Source: Gnetum montanum
Taxonomy: Eukaryota; Streptophyta; Gnetopsida; Gnetales; Gnetaceae
Reading direction: 5' to 3'
DNA: 64,000 nt
Assembly (NCBI GenBank): GCA_015680685.1
Contig: MNCI01026483.1
Span: 173,659 to 237,658, forward strand
The position numbers and the translations under genes are program-made. Below, piece after piece: positions 45,084 to 56,479 of this stretch (position 1 is its first letter; each line of letters opens with the position of its first letter). A model generated the notes under the pieces. That model was not told where the DNA came from, made no database searches, and was given only the letters and a program-made list of their open reading frames with translations.

Positions 45084-46551
45084 TTAAGGATTTAGCACAT
45101 ACATTCCAAACTCTTGTAAGTGTGACAAAATAGGGCAAAATCCTTTAGGATGGTCATATTGAAAAATTTCACATCTAGCATCATCATTGAAGTCTATCTC
45201 CACAACTTCTTCTACTACAATAGCTTTGTCCTTACCCCTTTGGTAGGCACATTCAGCTTCTCTTTGCCTTCTGCAGTTGTGATCACTATGCCACTCTTTA
45301 GATTCTTTAGCAATCTTTATAGCAATTTGGAATTTATCATTCAATGAGTCCCATAATTTATCAACCTTTTCCAAAATATCAAAAATAGATTTGTGGATGG
45401 AAAAGATTTTCCTATGCACCACCTTATCAAGTGGTGACTCCTCATCACAAAATTAGACCTTCCTTTTCCTGATGGAAGGATTCTTTTTATACTCTTCTAC
45501 ACTTTCCATTTTTGCAGCTCACCTTATTCTTTTTCTACCTGCTCTATTAGCCTTTGTATTTGATGAGCTCTTAGTTCACATTGTCTTCATTTGGCATAAA
45601 CCCCAAGTGTTCTTCTAGTTTTTGCTCTAAGCCCATCTATGATGTGGCAAAGTTGTTCCCTCTACGAATAACCATGGCCAAGGCATCAATGTAAGAGAGA
45701 TTAATATCTACCCATGTTGGCATCCAAGGTTTTGTGTGTTTCCTATTTCTAGCCTTGGATTTGCCTTCTCAAATTATACACTCAGGTGTACATTTGGTAT
45801 TTTTCATTAAATATTTCTAGCATGGTACTCCATCTATGGATAGATTCTAGCTCCAAGAACTGGTACCAGCTCTTTGCCTCTTTGATGAGTGTTTTGGAGA
45901 ATAACTTTAATTTCTACCAGTCATTTTCTATGTTTTGTAAGGCATAGGCATCATGAAAGGCTTGTAGATGATTCTATAGATTAGAGTTATATCCCCCCTC
46001 AAATATTGGGATATTGTTCATGTCTAAGTGCTTGATCTGAATATCTTTTACATGCCTAGTTGGGATCTTAATTGCCTTTGGAATATTAAGAATGCTTTAA
46101 GTTAACTATAAAGGCTCATCATCATCATTATTTCATTGTTACTGGTGATTTTTTCTATTACGCCTTTGATTGTTGTGGGCATGCCAGTCATTATTATTTT
46201 TTTGTTGCTCACTTCCATTATGATTGTTCCTTTTGCAACATTTTTTAGAACTAGAAGAAGAGGAAGAAGAAGAAGATGTAGATGAAGAGGATGAAGAGGG
46301 AGGAGAACTATCACCACCATGGTATCTACCAACTTCCCTTCGATTGTCATGACCATGTTTGTTAGGTTTCTTATCATCTTGACACTTGTCTGAGCCTTTG
46401 CCTTGATTTCCATCTTTACCTAAACTTGGTTTGTTAATAGTGGAATATAGATTTAGGTTCACATCCCCATCACCACTAATGAGGGATGGAGAATTTTCAT
46501 GTTGAGATCTCCTAAAGAGAGGGTTCTCATTGTCATCTTGATTTAGCAAGG
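45084..46551 (-). pseudogene. Element E gag
   Basis: A Ser-rich, low-complexity stretch lies at 46240-46310. The gag core (about 45580-46050) shows SWYQFLELESIHRW and EIFNEKYQMYT, parallel to element F gag (WYRMLKPNLI, EVFNEKYQTYA). IIDGL follows, then a zinc-knuckle-like CEIFQYDHPKGFC (about 45130-45170), again matched by F (CNICLYDHPKGQC). Element F is inserted at 46556/54967; upstream gag codons continue at 54972 (KWFTNPL joins in frame with SLLNQDD). Several stops. Confidence 0.75.
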
Positions 46552-46556
46552 ACAAG
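46552..46556. other. Left TSD of element F (ACAAG)
   Basis: ACAAG here and at 54967-54971. Removing F and one copy restores the element E gag frame. Confidence 0.9.
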
Positions 46557-47341
46557 TGATGAGTGGCTAGGTATCCCTACACTCAACCATACGAATACAA
46601 GCGGTACATGTGCGCTCCGGTCGAACTCCGCAGATAGACTAGTTGTGGCATCTAGACAGTTAGCCTTAAGTCGTAGTTCACTATCTTCACACTCAAACTA
46701 GTATTATCTTTGTCACATATGGTTTAGTCCAGAGTGAGGTGTATGATGTGGTTCCTAATCTATGCTACTTCTGAAGGCAATGGAAAGTAATGTTAACTAA
46801 GCTAAGAGGGAAAGGGTGAGAAGGAGTCTAAACTAGCCTAAGTGTGATGAGCATCCATTCCTTAATCATTTGTACACATCTTGGACCTTGTTCATGACTA
46901 CAACTGGGATTACCAAGTGCATGGCCTAGGTACACTACTGGGTTACCAAGTAGTCACACTTAAATGCTCGTGATTAAGTCGTACTCATTACGCATTTAAC
47001 ATGAGATAAGGGTGAGAGAGATTAACTAAGAGAGCAGTAAATAAAAATTAAATAGATAATTAATTAAACTAAGTGAATGCCGCAATGATGAAGTAATCTC
47101 AACCTTTATTGCCAGTCATGTACGTGTCCAAGTATGTCACACTCGAATAAAGGATGCCGTACAATTACAATCACCACACTGCAAGTATACACTGGGAAAT
47201 AATTCTAACTCTAGAAAGGGAAAACTGCAAGAGTTTAGCTAACGAACTAAAAAATGGATCCCAAACAAGGGAGAGCTGCCTCTTATTTATAGAACTAGCG
47301 GTGGATTGCGATATCGCGGTCACCCAAAACGTGGCTCATCA
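46557..47341 (-). repeat. Element F 3' LTR
   Basis: 785 bp with TGATGAG...CTCATCA ends. TATA (CTATAAATA, minus) at 47284-47292. Compared with the 5' LTR it lacks about 45 bp of the GCGATATCGC palindrome cluster between TATA and the U3 end. Confidence 0.92.
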
Positions 47342-47485
47342 TACCTCCACAATTGAATGAAAACTTATCCTTAAGTTACAGTTATTACATAGTGGATAGG
47401 TATGGGATTATTGGATGGTGAAAATGGGACTATGCTGTAGTGTGAAATGAAAACAAAATAAAGAGACAACACAAATGTTCTACAT

Positions 47486-50316
47486 CTACAAAAATGGATG
47501 GAACTCATGTATTCCAGGTGGTGGTGGCTCATCCATTGGTGCCTTCCCTTTGTCTTGTGCTCCAAGTTTTAAGGCTTGATGACGCTGAAGTATGGCCTGG
47601 AGCTTCTCCTCTTTGGTCCGAGGGTCTTGTGCCATCCATGCTAATGTTCCAATGTTTGATAAAGTCGGCACTTCCCATGGACAGGGTAGTTGTAGAAACA
47701 CTTGATTGGCTTTGACATACCAAGCCACGAATACCCGTCGTTTCTCCTCATAGGCTCTAGCTTTATCCTTGTACTCCTAAATATTTGTTAGCCTTCGCGC
47801 CAAGTCTGTTGTGACATCTTTCTAGCCTTGGTAGCTGGCTTTCACCACCTCAATTTCAAAATTTGCAACTTCCAGTTTCTCTAGCAACTTCTTGCGCTCT
47901 ACAAATTCTACTTCGTATTTGATGTGGGTGGTTGCTACCTTCTGTTCAAGCTCTGTCCTCGGGCACCCTTCTATTAACATGGCAAGGTTGGCATATCTTA
48001 GATTTTCCAACTCCATGTATTCTATCAAATCCTGAATCTACGAGTCCTAACTCTTAACTTTTGGTTGGTGAGCAGAGGCATATGTGTCCAATATGGCCTG
48101 CCAATTAGTGTGTTGAGCACTGATAGTGTTGATATGGGCCTTGGCCATATGGATCTCCTTCTCAAGGATCAATTTGTACATCCCCAGCTAATCTTGGAAG
48201 TTCTCCTTCAGCTTTTCATGTCGTTTAGCCTCATTTTGTCATGTGCTTATCTCAATGGCTGATTTTTGACGAATTGCGCGTACCTCCTCCATCGAGAGGG
48301 TTTGATTCTCTCTGGCTAAATGGCTCATGTCTTAGTTGACTCGGATGAATTATTCTTGCAATTGATGGAAGTGTTCTTCGAGAACATTCTTTTACTTTTC
48401 TACAGTGGTCAACCGGAGGTTGTCTGCAACGAGCTGCTTGTTTTCTTCTTGTAAGGCCTTGAGTGCCTTAAGATGCACATGAGTTTGTGCCTGTGCTGTA
48501 GAGGCATCCCAAACAACCTTCTTCTTTTCATTAGGCACCTTTTTATTCTTTGCGATTAACTTGGTTAGGTTCTCAGTTCTAAAGTTATCTAGGTTATCTA
48601 CAGGAACAAATTGTAGAGGGTCCCACTGTGCTGCTTGTAAGGCCATGAGCTACTTTTGTAGTTTCTTCACTTCTGCTTCCGCATGCTCAGCCCTTACTTC
48701 TGTTAAGGCCAGCTTTGCCTTCGTGGAAATGAGGTTTGACTAAATTGTCGTAACATCCTGAGGGATGTCAAACAAGGATGTTAGAACTTGCCCTATTTGT
48801 AGTAATCGATCAAGCGCATCCTCATGTTCTACAGGAGTCATTGAGGTTCAGACCAAAGTTTGAGCATCTCGTGCTCCTTTGAGATCTATCGGTGGCATAA
48901 CAAGTACATTGAAGGATTCTTTGATGTGGTCAATGACCACTTTTGCAGCTCCCATGGCATTCTGGTGTTGCATGACCACCATAGTGGCCCCTTCACCAAT
49001 TTCTTATTGCACTTGGTAAGATGCCACATTTCCTAAGATCTGTTGTGACCATCTACTTTCCCCTCCTCCTGTGTGAATAGAGACTTCATCCCTTGTGCAA
49101 TCCAAAGAAATAGTAGGCTAAATGACATCATCGATGACGCGGAAGAGGTTTACATCATCACGACTTCTCCAACTGACCGTCTCAGCGATGGCCCTGAGAT
49201 GGCTCATCAATAGTCTGTAGTCTTGTGGCGGTGGCGGCTGATCCTGGCCTATGCTAGGCCTTGCTTCCTGTTGTTGGCTGGGACCTGTGCCTGGAGGTTG
49301 ACTGGGTCCTGTAAGTTAAGTTGCAGTTGGTCCAGTCGTCTATTCTTCATCTTGTTCTGGTTCCAGCTCTTCGCCAGTGCTTTTCCTTGGAGCTGGCGCC
49401 TTTAGCAATTCAGCATATAAAGTAGTCTGGGCTTTTAGGAGGACATCATTGGTATACCCCCAAATACCAGCACATCAACAAAGCTTTCTGATAAGACAAG
49501 GGAAATGCAATGCAATCTTCCTTTTCTTCTATTCCTCGAACTGCCTCAGGATCTCCATTAAATATAGATGGGGCAGGTTAGCGTTAATCTTTCCCATCAA
49601 CACTGCACATCCTCTAGCTACATACGTTGATATTATTTTCAAGCCCTTTGTAGGGAAGAGGTGATATGTTCCAATTTTAAAGTAAATCCTCTCTTCCATC
49701 GTCAACTCACCAAATGTTTTATCTCTGCCATAAGCCTTTTCCAACTAATCCTTTCGCACATCGGGGTCTGAACAGGTGGATAACTGAGCAAATTTGGGCC
49801 CTGTGTTCAGAAGGTTTAACGCTTCCAAAATGGCCTACATGGAGAAATCATCTGTCACACCATAAATATTGATTGTGGTGCCTTGCTCCCTGTTGTGCCA
49901 AAATTGGTACATCTCTCCTAGGTACCAGCCACTGCTTTCAGAGAGGGTAGGCCATAATGGGGATCCTTTTAGGTGATCCCTAACGGCCTCAGGAGCGAAC
50001 CCTACAAAAGATTCAAAGTTCAATTCCACAATCACCATGGTGAATGTGGACTTTTCATGGATGGCCTGAACACAATATTGAGGCAACGTGAGATGTTGTC
50101 CCTATTCAGGCACAACAACAACTCCTCCTTCTGCCTGCCCAGACCATCTGGTAGGAGGTTCTTCTTGATGAATGCTGAATGATTGCTCCTCTTATTCTGC
50201 ATGTTATTTGGCAGGACCTTTTCTTCCACCTCTTCAAGATCATTTGCTTCCACCTTGGGTAGGACCTTCTTGTTGTCCACATTTTGGGGCCATCTGCAAT
50301 CACATGGGCCAAGCAT
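47486..50316 (-). pseudogene. Element F extra ORF (plant transposon-protein-like, coiled coil)
   Basis: Not an enzyme I recognise. Minus strand, about 940 codons with roughly twenty stops and a few frame changes. The N-terminal half shows FESFVGFAPEAVRDHLKGSP, WYLGEMYQFWHNR, FGELTMEERIYFKIGTYHL, then LYLMEILRQFEE and HFPCLIRKLC..AGI. This last pattern (lipophilic helix, then FP.LI..LC...G) is what I know from the end of the 'putative plant transposon protein' domain. A Pro/Gln-rich linker follows (49240-49400), then a long coiled coil (48840-47830: LKALQEENKQLVADNLRL), then a short Pro-rich tail (EPPPPGIHEFHPF). Element E has the same ORF downstream of integrase. Confidence 0.7.
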
Positions 50317-50339
50317 TAGTAAGGTTGTTTTTGAAATTG

Positions 50340-52100
50340 AGTTATACCTTACTACTTGCCTTAATTAATGATCTTATTTTATCCTCGTGTGATCTTGCCT
50401 GAAATTTTGTAATAATGGGTCCCCTTTTACTTAGGTGGTTTTTTAATTTTAATTTCCTGGTATACCTAGGGATTAAATGATTTTTGGGCACAATTATTCT
50501 AAGTGTTATAGCTAATTATCCTAGATGATGTTCTTTGGGTGATGATAAATTCCAAAAACGTTAGGTGCTTTTCGACAGGTGTCCCTCCCCCACGACTAAA
50601 CTGAACACTCCAGGTTCAAGCAGGTTCAAACGGANATCGTGTACACGATATCACATCAGACGTGATATCGCGTATGCGATATCTCATCCCTAGTGGTATG
50701 AGGCACAACAAAAAATACCAAATTTTTAAAGAATTTTCTAGAAATCAACGATGTAACTGAGGACATTGGACTATTATGAAGGAGTTCTAGGGTAATTCCA
50801 TTAATTCGAAAGGAACAATTAATGATGATGGTGTGTATTTTATCAATAAAACCTTGGGTGGTAAGAAAAAGGTTATGTGATGGTACATAGGAATGTCGAA
50901 ATTTAGAGGGGTAATAGTAAGGAAAGGATGTTATGAAAAATAAGCTGAGGGTGAGAAATGGTATGTGTGAGCTATATCATAAGTGAATATTACAAGAGAC
51001 TACACAAGTGGGTCCTCCCCAAAGTAAGTTTCAACCTATAATGCCCTTGTGTAACCATACTTAAAGTGTTCATGGGCACTAGAAGGGTTAAATGTAATCC
51101 ACATAGATTCTACAAAACACACACATGTAATTATCACCGGAATCAGGTAAGAATTCTACGCTACACAAGACATGAGCTACAATTACACAAATAGTGAGAT
51201 GAGATGAACTATAGAAAGGGATCGTAGAGATTGGGACATGAGGTAATTGACCCAGGACATAGTGAATCCTACGTGTAAAGCATGATTAAGGTGTCATTAA
51301 CCTGTTGTTCTAAGATCAGGACCAAGTCCATTCCTCTAATCAGCGACATCACATTGTTTCATCCCATGATGAGCAACTATGAGAGTACTAGAACAACAAG
51401 GTGTACAAGCACTTGGCGTTGTGTTCAAGGGAGGAGTCATTTTTGTTTTGTGGAACTTTTTTCTTCTTCTCTTTTTTCTTTTTCTCTCTTTTTTTTTCAC
51501 TTTATTGAATCCATAGAAGCCTCCAACCTTTAGGCACGGGTGCATGTCTTTCCAGTGGGACCCCCTCGAACAACATTGGATTTTTGAGTGCCCTTTTGAT
51601 TACTCTTAGTCCCATTTTTCATTAGATCTACAAGGATCTTAGTAGAACCATGTTGCATGATAACTTCTATAGATGTCACCAAAGAGAATCTGCAAGTCCC
51701 CTTGATGTCACACCCTAATCATTACCTCTTGGTCCATCCTTCTTCATTCTGGGTACAATGAACATAAAATTAATTTTAAGTTTTAAGAATGTCAAGAATA
51801 TCACTATACTCATGAACAGAACCTCTTATTGGTAGAATGGATGAATGGATGTAATGGGCTCACTATTCAAATAATTGATCACTCAAGACTTAATAACATA
51901 GAACACACCTCAACCAACGATCCACATGAGTGTTTTATTCGTAGACAAGATTACTTATAAAAAAATGTAAAAACACAAAAAGATAAAAAGATAAAACAAA
52001 AAGTTGTAAAATTAAAGAAAATAAAAAGTATTTATTAACCCTGCTTGTTATTTAGAATGGGGGATATCCCCCATAACTAAATGGTTAAGCATGGCAAGGA
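50340..52100. other. Element F spacer upstream of the extra ORF
   Basis: No supported coding frame. It contains the palindrome cluster at 50635-50690. The short ORFs (51282-51533 plus, 51336-51545 minus) are shadows of a T-rich tract. Confidence 0.55.
50635..50690. promoter_or_regulatory. GATATCGCATACGCGATATC palindrome cluster upstream of the F extra ORF
   Basis: ATCGTGTACACGATATCAC, then GTGATATCGCGTATGCGATATC, overlapping inverted repeats about 320-375 bp upstream of the extra ORF. The 14-mer GCGTATGCGATATC (50670-50683) recurs exactly in the F 5' LTR (54894-54907), just upstream of its TATA. An N at 50635 leaves one base unknown. Confidence 0.75.
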
Positions 52101-52165
52101 TTAATAAATGAAGGATGAGGATCCTTGCATGTTGGGAATATTGGGGTCTGGTCATACTTACCCCA

Positions 52166-54037
52166 TCAGGGTTCACACATTAGATTATAGTAAGCATAGT
52201 AGGACAATTTATATGACGTAGTTCCAGGATAACGAGTTGACCCACTATGATATTTGGGACCGTTAGATGGTATGCAAGGATTAGGATGTTGCCTTCCATG
52301 ATTGTGTTCATTGGGCCATATGGTTGTTGGAGCGTTAGTTGGTGGCCCTGATGAAGTAACATGAGGTATTGGGTTCAAAGATGAAGGTGCACCATAGTGT
52401 TGGGCTTGTGCTATGTTGGAAGATGCAGTGGCCTCGGAATTATGTTGTTCCTTTGTACGGTTATGTTTAAAGAAGGGGCACTTTGGATGTTGAGGAGGCC
52501 TCGCACTGCTATTAGTAGTAGTGGCATAAGTAGCGTTCGTGGGTTGTTGCAGTGGTGCAGAAACCTTAGGAATAGTTGGTGGAGATGTGGAAGAAGGGAA
52601 AGTATGAGAATGTTGAAAGTTAGGAGGAGTATAAGGTACACAAGGTGGTGGTTGTGTTGAAGGCATGGGTTGATAGTATTGAGGAGAATGGTACTATGGT
52701 GAGATAGAGTATGTTGGCCCAATGGGAGAAACAGGATGTTGAACAAGATAAGCGTTTGGGTTTGGATGATATGAAGGGTGTCTCTAGTATAAGGGTGGTT
52801 TTCCATTATGACTGGGATTGTTACCATTATGATAGAACACAGTATCTCTGTATGAACTCTGGATGTAGTGTATTTCCCCAATGCTCCTGTAAATGTAACA
52901 ATATTGGGCATTGGCCTTTGGGGTGATCATACAGGCATATGTTGCATTCATATGTATGATTAGAAGTTGAGCACTTATTTTCCTTATCCCTTCTTTCTGA
53001 TTATCTAATGTTTTGTCCTGCTTCTTGGGTTGTCAAAACTCTATCTCTAATAGTGTTGATAAATTCTTCACACTTTTGATATGTCCATTCCAACATCTTA
53101 TTGATCTTTGCCTCGACTTCTTCTAATGATTATTTTTGTACTAGAAAAGATGATGTTTCCACCTTGAGATTGGTTGTTCTTTCCTTTTTATGATTATGGA
53201 CCTTTGTTAAGTTGAGATTTTGGTCCTGTTGATGTTTTTAACACTCTCCCATCTAGCCATTTCTCCTTCTTCTTTTGCTACCAGCTTAATAAGCTCTTAG
53301 ACTTGATGGGTTCGTAGTTCATATAGTTGACCTTGGGCATACATTCCTAAGGTCTCTCTTGTTGCATCACTAAGCCCATCAATAATAGGGTACATTAGCC
53401 TTTCCTTGGAAAACCCATTGCCTGGATAGTTGTTTAATAGTGCATAATATCTTTCTAAGGCCATGTACAAGGGTTCATGTTGTGCTTGTTTCCACTCTTG
53501 GATTTGTTTCCTCAAGGCTAACACTCTTGCATAGGTTTGATATTTTTCATTAAATACTTCTACCATTGTTGACCAACGTCATATTAAATTTGGTTTTAAC
53601 ATTCTATACCATACTTTTTCTTGGCCAATGAGTATCATAGGAAATGACTTAAGTTTTTGCCAACCATTATCAATGTTGTTCCATGCATAGGCATCGTAGA
53701 AGGCTAGTAAATGTTGTTGTGGATCTAAGTCATAGCCTCCTAAAAAAGTAGGAAAGTTGTTTAAATCGAGCCTGGGTAGACGACTCTCTTTACGATGCCT
53801 ACGTGAGATTCGAATAGCCTCTTGTATTTGGGTTAATTTTGTAGTGGCCAGTAGGGGTTCATCATCACAAGGTAAGTTATGCTTTCATGCGTTGGGATGA
53901 TGTTGCTTTTGTTCATGTTTATAAGAAACCCCCACTTCAGGTTGTGTACTCCAATCTTGATCATCATATAGTTCGTCGGTTCTCCAATGAACTTCCTCAC
54001 TAAGTGTGGCATTATTGTAATCTTGTAGGAGAGGCAT
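52166..54037 (-). pseudogene. Element F gag
   Basis: ATG 54035-54037 to TGA 52166, about 620 codons with few stops (TGA near 53888, TAG near 53583). The gag core at 53297-53900 shows LDLNNFPTFLGGYD, AFYDAYAWNNI, EVFNEKYQTYARV, EPLYMALERYY and IIDGLSDATRETLG. Then comes the zinc-knuckle-like CNICLYDHPKGQCP (52880-52930) and a Pro/Thr-rich C-terminus (52166-52666). It is the best preserved frame of F. Gag would package F RNA, alone or with gag of a partner element such as E. Confidence 0.8.
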
Positions 54038-54160
54038 GGTTGTGGAGTTGTGTGTGAATTTGTATGTGATTTTTTAATAAATATTTCTTCTTCCTAAGAG
54101 ATATATCATTAATTCCTATACAACGACCTTATATGATATAACTAATCTAGATAACTAGCA

Positions 54161-54182
54161 CTATCCCCGGAAACGATGCCAA
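54161..54182 (-). other. Element F primer-binding site
   Basis: TTGGCATCGTTTCCGGGGATAG on the minus strand, directly beside the LTR. It resembles the tRNA-Asp type TGGCGCCGTTGCCGGGGA common in Athila and other plant gypsy elements. Confidence 0.82.
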
Positions 54183-54966
54183 TCATGAGTGGCGAGGTAC
54201 CCCTACACCCAACCATGCGAATACGAGCGTTACATGCACGATCCAGTCGAACTCCGCAGATGGACTAGTTGTGGCATCTAGACAGTTAGCCTTAGGTCAC
54301 AGTTTGCTGCCTCCCACCTGAACTAGTAATATCTTTGTCACGTATGGTTTAGTCCAGAGTGAGGTGTATGATGTGGTTCCTAATCTACGCTACTCCTGAA
54401 GGCAATGGAAAGTAATATGAACTAAGTTAAGAGGGAAAGGGTGAGAAGGAGTCTAAACTAGCCTAAGTGCGATGAGCATCCATTCCTTAATCATCTGTAC
54501 ACATCTTGGACCTCGTGCATGACTACCACTGGGATTACCAAGTGCATGGCCTAGGTATGCTACTGGGTTACCAAGTAGTCACACTTAAATGCTCGTGATT
54601 AAGTTGCACTCATTCCGTGTTTGACATGAGATAAGGGTGAGAGAGATTAACTAAGAAAGCAATAAATAATAATTAATTAAACTAAGTGAATGCTACAATG
54701 ATGAAGTAATCTTGATCTTTATTACCAATCATGTGTGTGTCCAAGTACGTCACACTCGAATAAATGATACCATACAATTACAATCACCACACTACAGGCA
54801 TACATTGGGAAATAATTCTAACTCTAGAAAGGGAAAACTGCAAGAAGGGAGAGGTGCCTCTTATTTATAGAACTGGCGGTGGACTGCGATATTGCGTATG
54901 CGATATCGCAACAAGCATGCGATATCACGTACGCTATATCGTGGTCGCCCAAAACACGACTCATCA
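54183..54966 (-). repeat. Element F 5' LTR
   Basis: 784 bp, TCATGAG (one change from TGATGAG) to CTCATCA. TATA (CTATAAATA, minus) at 54862-54870. The U3 palindrome cluster GCGATATTGCGTATGCGATATCGC, then GCATGCGATATCACGTACGC, lies at 54886-54945, directly upstream of the TATA. Confidence 0.92.
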
Positions 54967-54971
54967 ACAAG

Positions 54972-55450
54972 GGATTGGTGAACCATTTCCCCTTGGCAAA
55001 ATCATGTTGCTCCTCCTAGTGTTGATCTTTCTTGCATTGTGTTTAAGTGAGACGGTAGTCCTTTTAGTTGTAATCATGTACAATGTACTCCTCTTGAAGA
55101 TCATGAATGCCTAACTTCTTAAGAGTTTGAAGTAGCATCATGGGCATAGATCAATCAGGAGGAATTACAATGTTACCTTCCATGTCACGCCATTGCAGTT
55201 GTTCATCCTAATGTATGATGAAAGTGAAATTAGGCACATACTCATCTGGATGAGTATATACCACCTTGCATTATTGAGGGACTGATCGTTTAACATTATC
55301 ATGCTTGAGAGAAGAAGACATTTTGCAAAAAAATAAAATATTAGTGTGCTTATATAATTATATCTCATATGAGAGTGATGTTGACCTTGGGTTTTTCCAA
55401 TGATGTTAATGATATTCACTGATCCTAGATAGCACACGTTTCAACAGAAA
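54972..55450 (-). other. Element E leader and 5' end of gag
   Basis: Minus strand between the E PBS and the F insertion point. The last 40 or so bases encode HDFAKGKWFTNP in frame with gag at 46551. No clear start codon can be chosen. Confidence 0.5.
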
Positions 55451-55472
55451 GAGTTCCTAGAAATGGCACTAA
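55451..55472 (-). other. Element E primer-binding site
   Basis: The minus strand reads TTAGTGCCATTTCTAGGAAC beside the LTR, a decayed form of the TGGTGCCGTTTCCGGGGA type. Confidence 0.65.
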
Positions 55473-56342
55473 TGATGAGTAGTGAAGGTACCCCTAGGCC
55501 CAACCATACAAATCACAAAGTGTTCATGCATGATTTGGTTGAATTCCATTGACTCTATAGTTTTTTGGTGTACTAGTTCTTTAGGAAGTGAACTAGGTAT
55601 TGAGAATGTTTTTTTTCTTCCCAACTACACTTGTGAAGCTCAAGGGTATGGTTTAAGTGTAATTTATGTACATGATTTTTATCATTTTGTGTTTTATGGT
55701 TTTGGTACTTGAAATAGATAGGATAAGAAATAAGTTAATTTAATGTCTACTTTAATTTAATTGACTAACTATTGTGTAACTAGTCCTAACATAAGTATTT
55801 GGTCCCACTTGCCATACACATCCTAAACAGATATAACATTGTTGGGTTACCAAGCATTAAGCATTACTAGGATTACCAAACATCATACAAATGCTCAAAG
55901 TAGTTGTACATATGTGTTTACTTAATTGCTATTTAGCTTATCTTACTTAATTACTTAATTAGCTTAATTATTGAGGAACACTGAATAAATCACTTAAAGC
56001 ATTAAATGCATGAATAAAATATTTAAGCTATTTAGAATGTTGCAAGGTTTATCAAGAAACTTGTCTTTATTGCTACACACACTATTGTGCTTAGGTACAA
56101 TAGTGCTTGAATAAAGATCCATACACTTAACGACTCCTACTACGAGCACTCTAGAAAATATTCTAACTTTCAAGAGCTTTGCTTTAGCTACGATAGACTG
56201 ATACCTAAACATGGTGGGTTGGCATGTATTTATAGGCAAGAATAGACCCTATGTCGACAGGGCCATGTTATTGCATGAAATGATGCATTGACAAGGCCTA
56301 GTTGATGAGGCCTTGTTGATGCAATGAATCCACAACTCATCA
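55473..56342 (-). repeat. Element E 5' LTR
   Basis: 870 bp from TGATGAG to CTCATCA, related to the F LTR at the inner end (AGGTACCCCTA..CCCAACCAT). TATA (CTATAAATA, minus) at 56227-56235; palindromes GTCGAC, AGGCCTAG and GAGGCCTTG at 56250-56330 lie directly upstream of it. The partner LTR lies beyond the left edge of the window. Confidence 0.82.
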
Positions 56343-56479
56343 AAAATCATAACAGAGTATATGTTGCATAGTGGACTTAGGAGACTCATAAAATAAATTA
56401 TAATGATCATGGAATTTTCTAAAATGGGACTGATTTGATCATTATGAACACATTCCAACAAAACCTATTTGAAGTCATT

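Larger units (their letters stand above)
46557..54966 (-). mobile_element. Element F: non-autonomous Athila-like element with gag and extra ORF, no pol
   Basis: 8,410 bp, LTRs 46557-47341 and 54183-54966, TSD ACAAG, PBS 54161-54182. Minus strand: gag (54037-52166), spacer, then an extra ORF with coiled coil (about 50316-47486). I find no protease, RT, RNase H or integrase between them. The gag-to-spacer-to-ORF order and sequence match element E with its pol part removed. It would depend on another element for reverse transcription and integration. Confidence 0.85.

Noticed and set aside
46139-46555. Ser-rich ORF as a separate secreted or structural protein
   Set aside because: In frame with the gag of E and continued at 54972 after removing F; the Ser run is a codon repeat.
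50400-52100. Pol remnant hidden in element F
   Set aside because: I looked on both strands for YxDD, DNGPQF-type and LDxGxS-type motifs and found none; the region matches the non-coding spacer of E.
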